Origin: Channa striata
Taxonomy: Eukaryota > Chordata > Actinopteri > Anabantiformes > Channidae
Length of the DNA: 64,000 bases
Assembly: GCA_033026295.1 (NCBI GenBank)
Contig: CM065188.1
Coordinates: 14,662,642-14,726,641 of the forward strand
Direction: 5' to 3'
Shown: piece after piece, positions 12,600 to 25,738 of the stretch
Layout: every line of letters starts with the position of its first letter
Position numbering within the stretch: the first letter of the stretch is position 1
The notes under the pieces: model-generated
Database searches by the model: none
Told to the model about the DNA's origin: nothing
The model's input: only the letters and a program-made list of their open reading frames with translations
Program-made: the position numbers and the translations under genes

Positions 12600-13905
12600 T
12601 CATATATATTTATTTCCTTACTTTTTCCCTTGATTTTCAGGTTACATGTTGATTTGGCACATTCTTTTACACCAGATGCCCTTTATGACTCAACCCTACG
12701 GTAATTGAAATGTTTGAAATAGAAGTTTTCAGAGCTTTGATCTTTTGGAAAATCTTGCATACTCTGATATCAGTGACGATGGTGGTAATTGTGGTAGTTT
12801 TTAATGATCATAAATCATACATTTACACCCAGCAACTATTCAGATAGGTCTAATTATGACTTATGATGACTTTGTATTTTACCATGTGACCCCCGTAAAA
12901 ATCGGTGGCCACCTCTCGACGCCTGCTGAGAATTTTCTGCAGACATCACTGTGGTTTAGTTATTAGCTCAGATGTAGGATTGTGCTCTCAGTTTATTTGG
13001 TTACTCCAGCTCTGCATGATCCAAGGTTATCAAACATCCGTACAGTAAATTAGTTACATGAATTTACAACATTTACTTGTAATTTGGAAGCATAAAAATT
13101 AAATACCAGTTTTTTGCACTTGCTGCTGCCAAGTGCAACAAAAAATGTCCTTTAGGCCATTTTCTAACTATGAGCATGTATCGAAACAAAGCTGCAATTA
13201 ACCAAAAGTCTCTTCGAAATGAAATGTCCTCTTTGGACATACAAAGGTTAAATTCATTCTGAAGGTGATAAAATGTTTAAAAAAGGCTAATTTCAGTCTT
13301 TTTTTCCTAATGATTAAAGGCCAACCGCAGAAGGTTAATGAGACACAGCGAGTCTGCCATGAAAAGATGTCCTTGTTGTGGCCAGCAGGCCTTCAACCAT
13401 CTCCTAAACATCATAAAAGGCCAGTGCAGGGTGTAAAACAGGCCGTAAACTACTGTAATTCATGGTGGCGCCCGCAGCCCTCGGTCAGCTCTGTGCCGCG
13501 CGCCGCTTTCACTACCTGTTACACTTTATATTTGGCTTTTATTTGGACCCATCTGTCACGAGGTGCAGACTAATTGTGGTGTAATTGCCGCACATTTGTT
13601 TGTTGTAGGTGAGCAATAAGGCTGAAGAGGAGTTTCATAGCCTCTACATTTGTCTAGTGACGGGGGCAATTTCCCAGCACTTCCTGGCGGCTGTTGATAA
13701 ATGAATGCGGAGAGGAAGTGAGCGAGAGAGAGCGAGAGAGAGCACACGTTGATCCATATGAATCCATGGTTCACAATGACGGGTTAAGAATCTTTAAAAT
13801 AATACAATTTTATTTAGAATTCAATAATTAGGGTTCAGCATTAATAGTAACACTTATTACTAGCGTGGAAAATCAGAAACGTGATGTTTGGTGGCATCAA
13901 AACCT

Positions 13906-13935
13906 TAATGACATTAACTGTCGTTAATGTCATTA
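13906..13935. repeat. Perfect 13-bp inverted repeat, 4-nt loop
   Basis: TAATGACATTAAC is followed by the loop TGTC and then its exact complement. No oligo-T run or gene end lies beside it, so its function is unknown. Confidence 0.9.
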
Positions 13936-14539
13936 TTGTCCAGACCCGTGTTTGCAACGTGCCTGCAGCTTGATTTTGCTGAAACTAACAAATCTGCTTC
14001 AAACAACGGCTTCAAAGTAGCTACCCAACGTGTCCCGAGGTGATGTTGTGACTTTCCGTGGAGGTGTGGGATTCCTTAAGCACAAGAATGAACAATTACT
14101 CGAAGTTTCTAGCAGAATGTTGATGTGTGTAAAAGCAGATTTTTTACTCGGCTCAGGTTAATCCTTTGGCTCTTTAACATAATGTAAAAGGCAAGTCTCG
14201 GGTTTGTGTTAAAAGCCACCATGTCAGTTAATGTATAAGCACCAGAGCTACAAACACACATTTATTCCTCTGCAGCAACATTAAACACGTCACACGGGCC
14301 CATCGACACTGCAGCTGTGCTGAATTCACAGCGTAACGAGATATTCAGAGCTGAGGAGCAGCAGCGTTACCTGTGCAGGGCTACGACTGCCGCAAATGAC
14401 AAACACACGCACAAAAGATCTCACCAGCGTCTCCTTGTTCTTCACGTCAGTATAGCGACTTCTCAAGGCTGATTTGATTACCCGCTCAGCGCCTCCAATG
14501 TTGCAGTCACTTCTGTTTGAAAGAGCTCCGTCGAATGAC

Positions 14540-15075
14540 TCAAAAGTACCAGAAAGAGATGCAAGACTGAGAAATGCTGAACAAATCCCTGAAATTATCC
14601 CAAAGAGGTGCAAAATAACTGCCAACAAATTACCAGACACAAAGCGCCAGAAGCAGGAAGAAATCTGCCTAAAATAGACACAATATCATCACAGACAAAA
14701 AACACTAAAACATACAAACAATATTACCTCAAAAGAACTTAAAATGCAAAAAAAAAACTGGCATGAATCACTTCAAAACAACATAAAATGCACAACAATA
14801 GACCCGAAATCACTTCAAAACTCCTCTAAAATAGACACAACATACTCCCAAAGTGGCCAGATTCAACAGGCCTCAACTGATCAACCAGACACAAAACACA
14901 GAAAATCTGACAAGATGAAACTGCCCCAAAATTGACCGTACACCATCAAACACAGGAACAAAACACCATGACACACAAATGAAATGACCTCACAACAACT
15001 CGAAAGGCCCAAAATCTGCCACAAATTGTTTCAAAAAGGCATAAAATGCACAAAAACACCCCAAATGACTTTAAA
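14540..15075 (+). repeat. Degenerate A-rich minisatellite
   Basis: Diverged units built around motifs such as GACACAAA, TCAAAA, AAAATGCACAA and CTTCAAAAC repeat for about 530 nt. The plus strand is strongly A-rich and T-poor. Similar arrays with a period of about 20-25 nt occur in many fish genomes. Open frames here (14474-14935) are by-products. Confidence 0.65.
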
Positions 15076-18000
15076 CTACAACTAGTTTATCAGCATAAAC
15101 AGATAAAAGTGTAAATGATTTTTATGATATTAAAAACTCATTATGAGCATCTCTATGGCATTAACAGTGTCCTCCATTGATTTGACGCCTTCAGGTCACA
15201 GACAGTCTGTGTCATGTTTGAAACGAGACACAGCGGTTAACAGAGCGGGTCAGTGCGAATGTTTTGATGGAAAAATTCCAGATTCAGACGGCTGAGCATG
15301 AACAAAATGCCAAAATAACAGCGTGTTTACCTGTTAAATATCAGTGAAACAGATGCAAAATAACTACGAGCTGCTGTTACATAAGTGAAAGCGACAAGGG
15401 TTTTAACGGGGCCCAGTGGGACAAGTTGGTACGAGCCAGCGTCCGGATTTACAGCTGTTTATCAAAGCTTCGTCCACGCGAAGCCTCGTGACATCACTGA
15501 CATTAATTCAGACGTGGCTGAGCCAAGCAAATATTAACGAGCACATCTTTAACCACCTTATTACAATGGTTAAAACAATGTTTGCAGGTGTTTATCGTCA
15601 CTATCGGTGCCATAAAAAGTAATGAAACGTCACACTAGCAGCTGTGATACGTAAAAAGAAAAGGCCAACGCAAACGTAGGTCTCAGTTCAGTACAGGTGC
15701 TGCTCTTTAATAGGAACCTTCCGGTTCAAACGGGCCTATCAGGTGAGGGCTGCAAGGTCACCGCAGGTACACAGTATCTCTCTGAACACGTGGTAACGCT
15801 CATTATTCAGCCGCTGAAACACACACTGTGCGTCTACGCTTCAATATTTATCTTAATTACCTCTAATTTCATCATATAAGCAACCAAAGTCCAGAGTAAA
15901 CGTGATTCCAATGTGAGTTATGTTTTTGTGTCTTTTGCAACTGACTTTGCAACAATAGCTAAAATAAAGAATCAAATTGACAGCTGTAATCATATGTCGT
16001 GTTGTTCAAAATTTGCTTCTAGTGATACGCTGAAATGCCTGTAATGTGTTGAGCTCACGAGCAGCTTTTGAGGACAAGAGACGTGAGTGTCCAGAATTAC
16101 TCCGTGATTTAGATTTTGTAGGTTTTTGACCTCCCTCCGATTTCTGTGCAGTCTGAGAACATTGCACCTCACAAACAAGAAATGTCGATGGCGAACGTGT
16201 TTCAGGCAGCAACGTTGCTCCCAAAAGGATCCGGAAAAGCAAATTAGCATTAAAACAAATGTGATTCAAGGAAAACAGGGTTTAATATATGTTCACTGTC
16301 AAATTATTTCAAGCAAACTACACGTCTTCACGGTCATGATTTGCAACAGTGAGATCACAAACGGGCCTGATCCGTGTTCATTATGAGTCATCTAGGTGAG
16401 TTACTTTCTTTCTTTGTAATCGCATGAAATGGTTTGGAATGGTTTGTTTAACAAGGTGAAAGAGGCAGTGAATAAAAAAACAAAACCACCCAAACAAATA
16501 GAAATGATTTCATTACGTTCCTCTCTGCTGTGAAATTGAAGCAAAACAAAACTGCCAGAGCAACAACATGTTTGGAGAGAATATGAATCTGCACAAAAAG
16601 CAGCGTTTACTCCCATTTTATGCCACTTTTCGTCACTTATACATATTTACATCCAAATATCCTATGAAGCTCTTCTACACTGTCCTGGATCTGTCCTCCT
16701 TAAATTATTTCTTCATTCTAACTTGGGGTTTATCAATTAAAGGCTAACTCCAAACCTTTACCCAGAAGAAGCCTGGGTTCGATCGCTGGACTCTCCTGTG
16801 GGCTTGGATCTCTCCCACCTATTGACAGAACTGACAGAGCTGATGTAGATGCTTCTCTGTGGCGTCTAAACTCTTTAAAAATCTTCAGGCTTTAGACCTT
16901 TGGCCTGTGAGCGTTGTAGGTGCCCGTGTGAGTGAAACAGCCCGGGGTGATTTGGTTGGCCACGTCATGCCAACATCAACGCTTAAGTTAAACGTTTTCT
17001 TGGCCTTTGACCCACGGGGGGAAAGGTTGGTTGAATCACCATGAGCTTGCTTTATAAAATGCTCCTCTCTTGTTGTTTGGCGTCTGCAAATATCCACCAA
17101 CAGCTGCAAGTGCGGAGAACGTGGTTGCATGCGAAGGTTCGCGTGGTTATGGAAATGTTTGACCTAATTGAATCCAACAGCCTAAATACGTTTGATACAT
17201 GCCAATGAATTCATCAGTGAGTCGTAGCTTTCTGTTTCTGCATTTCTTTCGCCAGAGAAGTGATGGACGCACAAAGAGAGAAACATGGACTTGTGTTGTG
17301 TTGCCGGCCGTACGTACTGTAGAAGGCCGGTCGAGGTGAAATGTGACGGCACCTCGCTACACAAACATCTCGTCCAACACAAATTATGCAGGAGACCCTT
17401 TGGGCCGCAGACCGGCGAGATCCATCACTCCTCCAAGTTTTATTCAAATCACACTGCTGGTTGAAGTTATTATGGGCTCTCAAGATTGTTAATGAGGCCC
17501 AAATGTATAATGTGGAGTGTTTTAAAAAGCAAAACACTGTAACACGATTCATCATCCCTTCGAGCTTCGACAAAATCAGAGCAGGGATGTCAATAGTATC
17601 GTGTCAAAGCTAAAAAAAAAAATCTAAAATTTCCCTGCTGTTGTTATAAATCGATACTGTCTTAACTAAATAACAACCCCTGTCACCTCCTGCTTCTCTT
17701 TGTTTTTGCCCTTCATTCTTTATGCATTTATCTATATTAGACTTGTCCATGTGCTAGTTTTATCCTCTTTGCTCTTTCCCGAGTGCAGCTGCACGTTACG
17801 ACTTAAGGAAACATGACAACGTGGTCGGAAGACGGCCGCCATCTCATTAATCTTTGTTTCTTGTTCTTCATTTCTTGTTTGTCCTTGTCTATGATATTTG
17901 TGATGTGTTTAGTGCAGAGCAGTGATATTTAAAAGGCGAACCTAATGTTCTGTAAACATCCCGTGTTCTAGTTCACAGCTCTGCCCAGTGTTGTGGGGAT

Positions 18001-20164
18001 AAGACGAAATGAGAATAAAGACTGAAGCTGATGCATTGTAGCCATGAAGCTTCTGCAGAACCCTACGCCAAACCTGCCCAAGAAATATCACCACAATCAC
18101 AACAAAGTCAATATTTGGCTAAAAGGAATGACATAGTATGTATAAAACAAAATGTTTGGGACTTGGACGAGCTAGCGGACGGTACAATAAGATGCAAGAC
18201 TAAAGGTGAATGGGGTTCAACTCTAGTGCAAGGAGCTATGCACGTTAATGATGGCCATTACAGAACATGGCACACATGGTGGTTACCATAGTAATGTCGT
18301 ACGTGTGTGCTGTTGTCCCTGCAGCCTGACTTTACCCTGAAGGTGTTTTCCCAAACCCTAATGGAGCTTCTGTGTGCATGCAAAGTCGTCCCCATCGCCT
18401 CAAACTGCGGCGCGAACGTGCACATGTGGTGTCAATCTGACACGCCACAAAAATCGATGCACTGTGACGCCTGCACTTTCTTTTTCATATTCTGTGAAAC
18501 AGTGGCCTGTTTGCGCCGCCTTCCAAGCGACCTCCACAGAGCCGAGCTGCTCAAGATTTAACCTGAGATATCACTTGGTAAACCAACACAGTCTGACCTC
18601 CACTATCACATAGGGACTGACTGTAGTGGAAATTAAGTCATTTTTCACTACGGCAGTACTGCCAGACTGTAGCAAGAGCCACCTGTCACCTTTTTTTTCT
18701 CCGTGTGTACTCCTTGGTGTCCTTCCTTTGTCAAAATAGAGGAAAATTGTCCAAATATCCCTGGCAATCTCCTCACTATCTCATCACACGCTCAGCAGGC
18801 AGACCGAGGGCCTGCGACTGTTTTTCCATCAGTGAGGATTACCTCAGTGTCTGCGCCCTGCACGGGTGCAGACCTGCGGAGAGATCTGTCCAAGGCTTTC
18901 AGAACAAGTGAACAGCATTTAGTACACGCACGCTTTTTTTGCCTCCTAGTGCTGATGGAGTTATTGTACGCCGTAGATGGATCGGACATGAAGGGTAACA
19001 CCTGTGCAGTAGCACGCAATCGAGAACAACACGAGCAGAAACCCAGAGCTTCGAGAAGCAATGTTGAGAGCTGAATCAACACTCAGACAGTCTCAACAGC
19101 GTGAGCTTCACGAGTGTAATGTTTATCACAGCATGGCCGTTTGAAAGCCATTATTTTGCCACTGTACATATATCAAATGTACTTTACCACCAGGATTTAT
19201 AATTTATGGAGTGTGTGTGTAATGAGTATTTGTTCTTGAGATAGCTATAAATATTGCGTAGGCTTTAGAGCTGATTGGAGCCCGTTGTCCGGTACGATTT
19301 GGGTAATTAGGTTTCACAGAAGAAAAAGCTCCAACAAATGTTATAGTACTTCTATTTATTTTATTTGTGAGAGAGCATGCACAATATTAGACATAGAACA
19401 AATGTTTTTATTTCATCCAATGGCACCACAGTGCGCTTCTATTTCAAGTAATTGTTGTGTTAAGCGAAGTTAGTTCTCTCTTTTTTCTTTTGCTTTCTGC
19501 TTTCCCAAGCAGGTTGGTTTATAGCTATCAAGCTCAAAATGTGTCTAATCCTTTGTGGTGCAGTATCATGTGTTGTCTGTCCTCCCTCAGAACACACTCT
19601 TTTAACACTCGCAGGTTTTGTTGATCCTAAAAATGCTTTGGCAAATTTGTAAAACGCTCTGTACGTATCCAGTCTTTGTAGGGTTTAGTCAGTTTTCCTG
19701 TTTCGTGCTTGCAACTTGCTTTCTATGTCTTTAGTTTATGGTGTAAATGTTCAGTAAGGCTTTTAAAATTCCCTCTGACTTCACTATATTAACATATTTC
19801 TTGTCTTCATTCAGAGTTGGAGGAGCTCTGGAAAAGCATGACCGTGATTACAAACTCAGTTAAAGCATCATTTAACATGATTATACTGAATGAATGTTTA
19901 AAAAAATCTGTGATGTGTTAGGGTTAAGTTCCACCGCAGCCAATCTGAACGCTGCCAAATATAAATGTTTCAGTGATATTCTTAAGCAGAATTTTCGAGT
20001 AACTGTTGCAGTTGGAAGGATTGTGTCTGAGTTTTAGCACCTTTACATTTTTATCCAAGGGAATTGTCAAGTAAAGAGCACACACCAAGACCAGCTCGAA
20101 GGTCTGTGTCTTGCAAAAGGAGACGTTGACAAATGTCTCTTATTGCAAACTTGTCCAAACTGGT
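15076..20164. other. Intergenic, no genes recognised
   Basis: Unique-looking AT-rich sequence. Short open frames show no domain, no codon bias that I can judge and no splice context. Confidence 0.5.
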
Positions 20165-20465
20165 CCATCAATCCATTATTTTTCATTGGCGATGCTGTTC
20201 GGGGTCGCGGGTGGCTGGAATTTGTCCATGTTGTCACTAGGCAAAAGGGGCTGGGTACACCGTGGACAGGTCACCAATCTATCTCAGGGTCAACACGGAG
20301 ACATAACACAGACAGACGTCCACTTACACTCACACCTACAGGCAATTTAGAGTCACCAATTAAACTCACACTTTCTTTGGACTGTGGGAGGAAACCGCAG
20401 AGAGGCGGCAGCCGTCAGGAAGCACCAGGTAGTTTAACCCAGAGACCTTCTAACTGTGAGCTGGC
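20165..20465 (-). mobile_element. tRNA-headed dispersed teleost repeat (near full copy)
   Basis: The minus strand begins with a pol III-like head (CTCACAGTTAGAAGGTCTCTGGG). It continues with TGGACTGTGGGAGG read from the other strand, CAATTTAGAGTCACCAATTAA and ACCGTGGACAGGTCACCAATCT, and ends with ATCCATTA. This is a very common fish repeat, related to the copies near 48.7, 44.8 and 53.1 kb. Frames read through it are not genes. Confidence 0.8.
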
Positions 20466-22489
20466 CCCAAAATGAAAAATAACACGATTATTACCGTCCC
20501 AATTTTCGATCCTGATTCGTAAAGCAAACGTGTACCTCTGCCTAGTTCTGTTCTGTCAGTTTAAGCTGATGAAGGAGGCTGTGGAACAATACAAACTTGT
20601 ATTGACATGCCCTCACACAAGGCGCTCGCCCCACTACTACACTGACCCAGTTCAGGGTCAAGCAGTCGAAGGCTGAGATTGCTATCAGATGGGGACCTGA
20701 TCTATGTGGGTGTGTAACAGGGCATAGCCGAAAAGCGAGATGCAGCCTCAGCAAACCCGCCCCGAATAAATAAAGGTTTAAGAGAAAGACAAGAGTGCGT
20801 GTCAGGTAGATGGATGGCGGGGTTAGTTGTTTGAGACACCGAGACGGTCGGGAGTGCACCTCATTGACTGCACTGCAAATAGACAGCAGGAGAGATGAAC
20901 TGGACCCAGCCATTATTGAACAGAGCTCCGATGGTCTGCATCACCACTGGGGATTACGAAGGGCGCACAAGTAGGCAATAAGCGCACGTGACAGAACTTG
21001 GACTCAGACTTGTAATTAATTTGACCAAACTTGGATTAACTCCTCAGCAGTTCTGAGAGACAAGGATTTTCCTTCGCTGTGGGTCGACAGAAACACGTCA
21101 GTCTTTGCACCTGCTCACAAACTGTGGCAGACGAAGAGGATTAGCAACAGAATTTTGTCTCCCTGTGACTGGTTTCATTTGAATGGCTCCCAGTTCGAAA
21201 GGGAACAGCCCGACCAATCAAAAACTTCACTTCACCTCACACTTTCCGTTGACTGTGGCAACATGAACCAAATTGTACATCTCATCAACTGCCAGATGGG
21301 AAGAATATGGGGAAAAACAAAACATAGAGTTCTTGTTGCATGATCAGAATGGAAATTAGCATTGGTTCATTCTCATTGTGCACTTTTAACATCAAACTTT
21401 CTGTTAATTTGCATGAAAGAGACATCTCCAAAAAGTTGTTTCAGTTTCTCTGAAGGTGAACATTTCCAAACATCTGGGGATCACTAACATCTTTAAGCAG
21501 CTTTATCTTCTAAAAATTAGGTCCAAATACAACTGAACTCAAAGGCCCTTTTGTGGGGAATGTTACTGCAGCTGAATTGGTTTTTATTAATATGAATATA
21601 TATAAACACCATGTTTTCTTTGCCACCAAATGTTGAATCATTAAGTGCAATAGTTACACAATAATTTACGCGTTTTTTCAGATAATTTCCTGGAAACTTC
21701 ATGCTATGAAACATTAACCATTCAGCATTAATAATTACAGACATTTGTGCATAATTTTTACAACTTATTTCAGTTTTAAACATCATAAAAGCATTTCAAC
21801 GTGTCTCACATTTTCTTCCTTTTTTTAATAAAATCTGTGGTAAAATCAGGGGCTTAAAGGCGACAACAATCACAATAAGCTAACAATACTTTATAGCTAG
21901 CTTAAAAAAGTTGATAACAAGCAGTTCATAGTTTTTCTTCGTTGATAATTAATCACGTTTACCTTTCATGGAGAAATGAATGCTAAACAATGAGGAACCT
22001 TTCCAAGAAATTATCTAATGCTTTAATGTAAAACGCAGCCTTTTTTTCTTTTTATGGTTGTGTTTAGCTGGATTAAATTAGAGAAAAATTGTTAGCTTGC
22101 TTTATACCCTATAAACAACATGTTTAATTGCTTTAAATAAATCCACAATTGTTAGTGCTTTTTTTTTTTTTTACCTAAACCACACACAGAACTGTGGACT
22201 TGTCCCTGGGTCCCTGTGCGGCTGCCATCTGCAGCGAATGTTCAGAAAATATGTTGCATGTAAACATAATCATCCACTAATTACGTTTTCTTGAAAAAAA
22301 CTTTTTTTCTTTTGCAAAGAAAACTCACTTTTAGGAGACACACATGTTTCAAGACACATTGTGTTGAATTCATAATTTATTGTCACTGAGCACCTAAATG
22401 TTACAATGAAATTGGTTATTTGTTAGGCCAGTCGTCTGTAGATTTATTATTAATATTTGTTTATTATGGTTATGGGTTCAATCATGGAT
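20466..22489. other. Intergenic, no genes recognised
   Basis: A 123-codon minus-strand frame at 20542-20913 has no similarity I recognise. Downstream of 21350 the sequence becomes very AT-rich up to the tRNA gene. Confidence 0.5.
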
Positions 22490-22571
22490 CGTCACGGACA
22501 GGATTCGAACCTGTGCGGGGAAACCCCATTGGATTTCGAGTCCAACGCCTTAACCTCTCGGCCACCGTGAC
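22490..22571 (-). tRNA. tRNA-Ser(CGA)
   Basis: On the minus strand the 82-nt sequence folds as a type II tRNA. The acceptor stem is GTCACGG/CCGTGAC, the D arm holds the A box (TGGCCGAGAGGTTAAGG), and the anticodon loop CTCGAAA gives anticodon CGA. A long variable arm with GGGG/CCCC, characteristic of serine tRNA, follows, then a T arm containing the B box GGTTCGAATCC. The discriminator is G at 22490, as in eukaryotic serine tRNAs. No intron is present. All stems pair, so it is likely functional. No run of four T follows within about 100 nt on the transcribed strand, which is unusual for a pol III gene. Confidence 0.96.
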
Positions 22572-22792
22572 TGTGATGGGGTAGGTGTTCACACTTCTGT
22601 CTTGACCTGAACCTGGTTCCAGTTCAGTTCTCATTCAAACAACATGCATGCTCTGTACAGTTAAGGTTTCTTTGGTTTTGGAATGTGCACTTCAACAAGC
22701 TGAGGCAGAAACATGGATTTTAAAAGTCTTAAGGTGAAAAAATTAGTCCAATTAACGACTTTCCCTTTAAGGGTCACAACAGCGTGGGTTTT

Positions 22793-22830
22793 TCAGTGGG
22801 CACTAAAAAATGTAGCTCTTCTCCATTATG
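22793..22830 (+). repeat. 38-bp dispersed duplicate, copy 1
   Basis: TCAGTGGGCACTAAAAAATG and the following 18 bases recur at 25739-25776 with two differences. This copy abuts the tail side of the SINE at 22835-22998. Confidence 0.85.
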
Positions 22831-22834
22831 TGTC

Positions 22835-22998
22835 TTAACACCAGATGCCCTTCCTGCCACAGGCGTCCCAATTTTTATTCAGGCTCGGAACTGGCATCAA
22901 GGTCGCCCTTGGTGGCTGGGTGGGGCCACGCCCGGCAGGGTGGGATTCAAGCCCACAGCCTTCCCTTTCCCAACCTAGTGCTCTGCCTCCGAGCTGGT
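22835..22998 (-). mobile_element. tRNA-derived SINE (copy 1)
   Basis: On the minus strand it starts with a degenerate A box (TTAACCAGCTCGGAGGCAGAG), then a B box-like GGCTTGAATCC. A body GCGTGGCCCCACCCAGCCACCA follows, then a tail GGAAGGGCATCTGGTG of a kind common in teleost SINEs. The head and body match the plus-strand copy at 38880-38978. It lies about 260 bp from the tRNA-Ser gene but is unrelated to it. Confidence 0.75.
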
Positions 22999-24349
22999 TA
23001 AGTAGAAGCTGAAGATACAGGTGTACACACACAACCCAACTACAGATCACAGTTAGTGCAATCCTCTGCTCACTTCCCTGATATCCACCTCGCACAAATA
23101 GCAGTGAGAGATAATTCTCTTATTTTCCCTCCCTGCAGTTTGCCCGATTTGTGTCCGCCTGAAAGATCTGCAGACAATCTCATCGCCTGCTCTGGGGGAA
23201 GAGTAAGTGAGAGTCACTGAAGTGTTTTTAAACCTTTAAACCCAGCAAGAGGTGCAGGCACGCAGGTGAGGAGGCAGTGAGCGAGGAGGCGCGAGTCTGT
23301 TGGCCTCCGTGGAAGTGACAAAGGCGCCGGATCAGGCAAGAGGCGCTTGAATAGGCAGCGAAAAAGCAGAGTTGCAAAGAGAGATAAGACGGGCATCTTG
23401 GCCCCTAAACTGAAATGCATTCATACGGGAAATAAAAGGTCTGGACACAGAGGCTGAGTCAGGAACAAACGGTCACTGCTCAGTCCCACGAAGGTTTGTC
23501 CGTTACATCACTCCTTTAAGTTTTCATTTTTAGATGATCTATCGCCTACATCACAACATATCACAGAGGACCTTCTTCTGGTTTCACCCCTGATCCTGCA
23601 TAAGTAGGTAGAAGACAAAGTCATTTTTTCAAATGGTGAAAGTGGAGTGAAAAATGTATGCTTAGTTGATTTGAGGTAAAGAAACACTTCTGCTCTTCTG
23701 CTTCAAAGATGCGGCGTCCATGATTTCCAAAAAGGTTTTCAGAATTCTGACTCATCAGACCACAGCACAGTTTTCCACTTTGCCCCAGTTATTTAAAATG
23801 AGCTCAGATGCAGAGAAGGCAGCAACATATCTTGACCTTGTTTCTATATACTTGGTTCCTTGCGAAGAGAATAACGTCTTGCACTAGAGTCAAACCCCGG
23901 TCTCCTGAGATAAAGGCCTGTGTTTTGTTGCACCATCCACCAGCCACGAGATGTTCTCGATTAATATTTTATGTCTTGGCCTTAGGCGTCAAATATTGAA
24001 GTGTCGGGGTTTCCATTTAATCACACTGAAAGCTCATAGCGTCACTCACCAATGCGATCAGGTACCTTCTGCATCCGCACGTAATCCAAAGGGACTGTGC
24101 AAAGCGGCGCTTTTGAACGCCTCGGGAATGAGAATGGCTGGTGGTTTCCCCTACAGAATCAAATTTAATGCAGTACCCACTGAGGGCCCACGTTCTTTAA
24201 TAAATGTTATTCTCAAGCTATTCGATATGCATATTGATACAGCCATTCTTACTTCTGAACTGCAGCTTTTCCGTTCTTATTTTAGTAGTTTGTACAAAAA
24301 GCCCAATTGAATGCAGCATCAGCACATTAAGAGGAGAGAATTACACTGT

Positions 24350-24450
24350 GACTGAGGTAGACTGGTGACCTGTGGACCAGCTGGGACAGGCTCCAGCCCC
24401 CCTGCAACCGGAAACAGGATCAGTTACAGATAGTGGATGGATTCCTATAT
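24350..24450 (+). repeat. Tail fragment of the tRNA-headed repeat
   Basis: TAGACTGGTGACCTGTGGAC, then CAGCTGGGACAGGCTCCAGC and AGTGGATGGAT near the end, are the 3' part of the dispersed fish repeat seen at 48.7 kb. The head is absent. Confidence 0.7.
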
Positions 24451-25738
24451 GTATACTACGACACAAGCGTTTGTCAGCATAGTGCAGTATAAGAATATAT
24501 AATCAGATGCCACATAAGAATGAGTAAAACTAGTGGAAAGAAATATGATTAAAACAAGTACAAAAGTAATAAGTACATAAAACTTTAGCAGATACTTTTT
24601 TTATTAAAAAGTCGACATTTATTTACAACCATCAGCCAGTCGAGGCGTTTGATTCACAAAGTCATCTCCTTTTCCCCTGAGACGCTGTGACACGGTATGA
24701 GTTTAAAACAGGCTAGACGGCATTTGTTGCTGTTGGAATGAAAGCGTTTCACAGCAATTTATATCTGACTGGAAATGACATTCATTATTAAAAGCTTTGG
24801 TCTTTAGCTTCCTGTTGTTTGTTAGGAGCCCTGTTATAAAAGCGGAGGGAGCTAATGGCCTCGCTGCAAACGTTATAGCCCGAACATTACTATGGAAAAC
24901 CCAGTCATTCTGATGCTGGTTGTATCTACAGGCAATTCAATATGTGACACATATTTTGAACTGAACTTGACCCAAAGCTGCAGAAAAGTGATGTAGCACT
25001 GTGAATGTTTAGTTTTACTGGATTCTTCATGGACTAGAAATAAGAGCCACGCAAGTCGGACGGATCTCCAGAGGCGTCCCAACGTGAGCTGCCATGCGAT
25101 GGCATTCGAGGCAGACGTAACTGCAGGATGGAGAGATCATTATACAGTTGGAGCCAAACTGAAAGACATCATGAAAAAACTTTCTGCCTCTGCAGAAACC
25201 AAGTTCATAGAAGCGTTACATTGTTGGCAACCGGGATGACGCAGCGCTGCAACCACAGCTGAGTGTCTTCCACAAGTGAGAATTTCAGCCATGTTTAACT
25301 TTGACTTTGTTATAACAATAATGCACAGATTCAATCATTAGGCTGCACAAAGCTGCAAAATTGTTTTCCCTGGAGACGTCAATCACATGCACGTTGAAAT
25401 CATTGCCCCCGGTGGTGACAAGCCTGCTGGGAATTAAAAATCTCATCACACCATCAACACTGAAGCACTGATGGATGCAAACTATTTGATTCAGCGCCCA
25501 CGACTCAACACACAACTAGAGGGTTTGAAACACCCAAAACCTTAAATATGACATTAACCATCCCGACTTGCTGGACCACGTGCTGACGTTCAGCAGCAAC
25601 GTACAGTGGCAGAAGAAGAAAGGATAAAACCCACACAGCAAAAAACTTTTCTCCTAAATCTGATTTTTTTTCTGCCTTTGGTACTTTTTCTTTGTTTCAG
25701 GGCAGATTTTAAACCTATTGCTCCCAAACATTTTTGTA

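Larger units (their letters stand above)
11550..12922. mobile_element. Possible non-autonomous DNA element with inverted ends
   Basis: The left end reads CAGGCGTTGCCCAGGGGTGG, with GGCCACC shortly after. The right end, inverted, reads CAGGCGTCGAGAGGTGGCCACC. The two are similar with a gap. No transposase is evident inside. The match is short, so this is tentative. Confidence 0.3.
10960..14539. other. Intergenic, no genes recognised
   Basis: It holds the possible element at 11550-12922, the duplication and compound microsatellite near 12.5 kb, and the hairpin at 13906. GC-richer sequence at 13460-13510 could be a regulatory element, but nothing proves it. Confidence 0.5.

Noticed and set aside
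14474..14935. Lys/Gln-rich open frames
   Set aside because: They arise from the degenerate A-rich minisatellite.
20111..20475. Open frames of 79 and 110 codons on the plus strand
   Set aside because: They lie inside a common dispersed fish repeat.
20542..20913. A 123-codon minus-strand open frame
   Set aside because: No domain or known family was recognised, no splice or promoter context was seen, and its length is within what chance gives in 64 kb.
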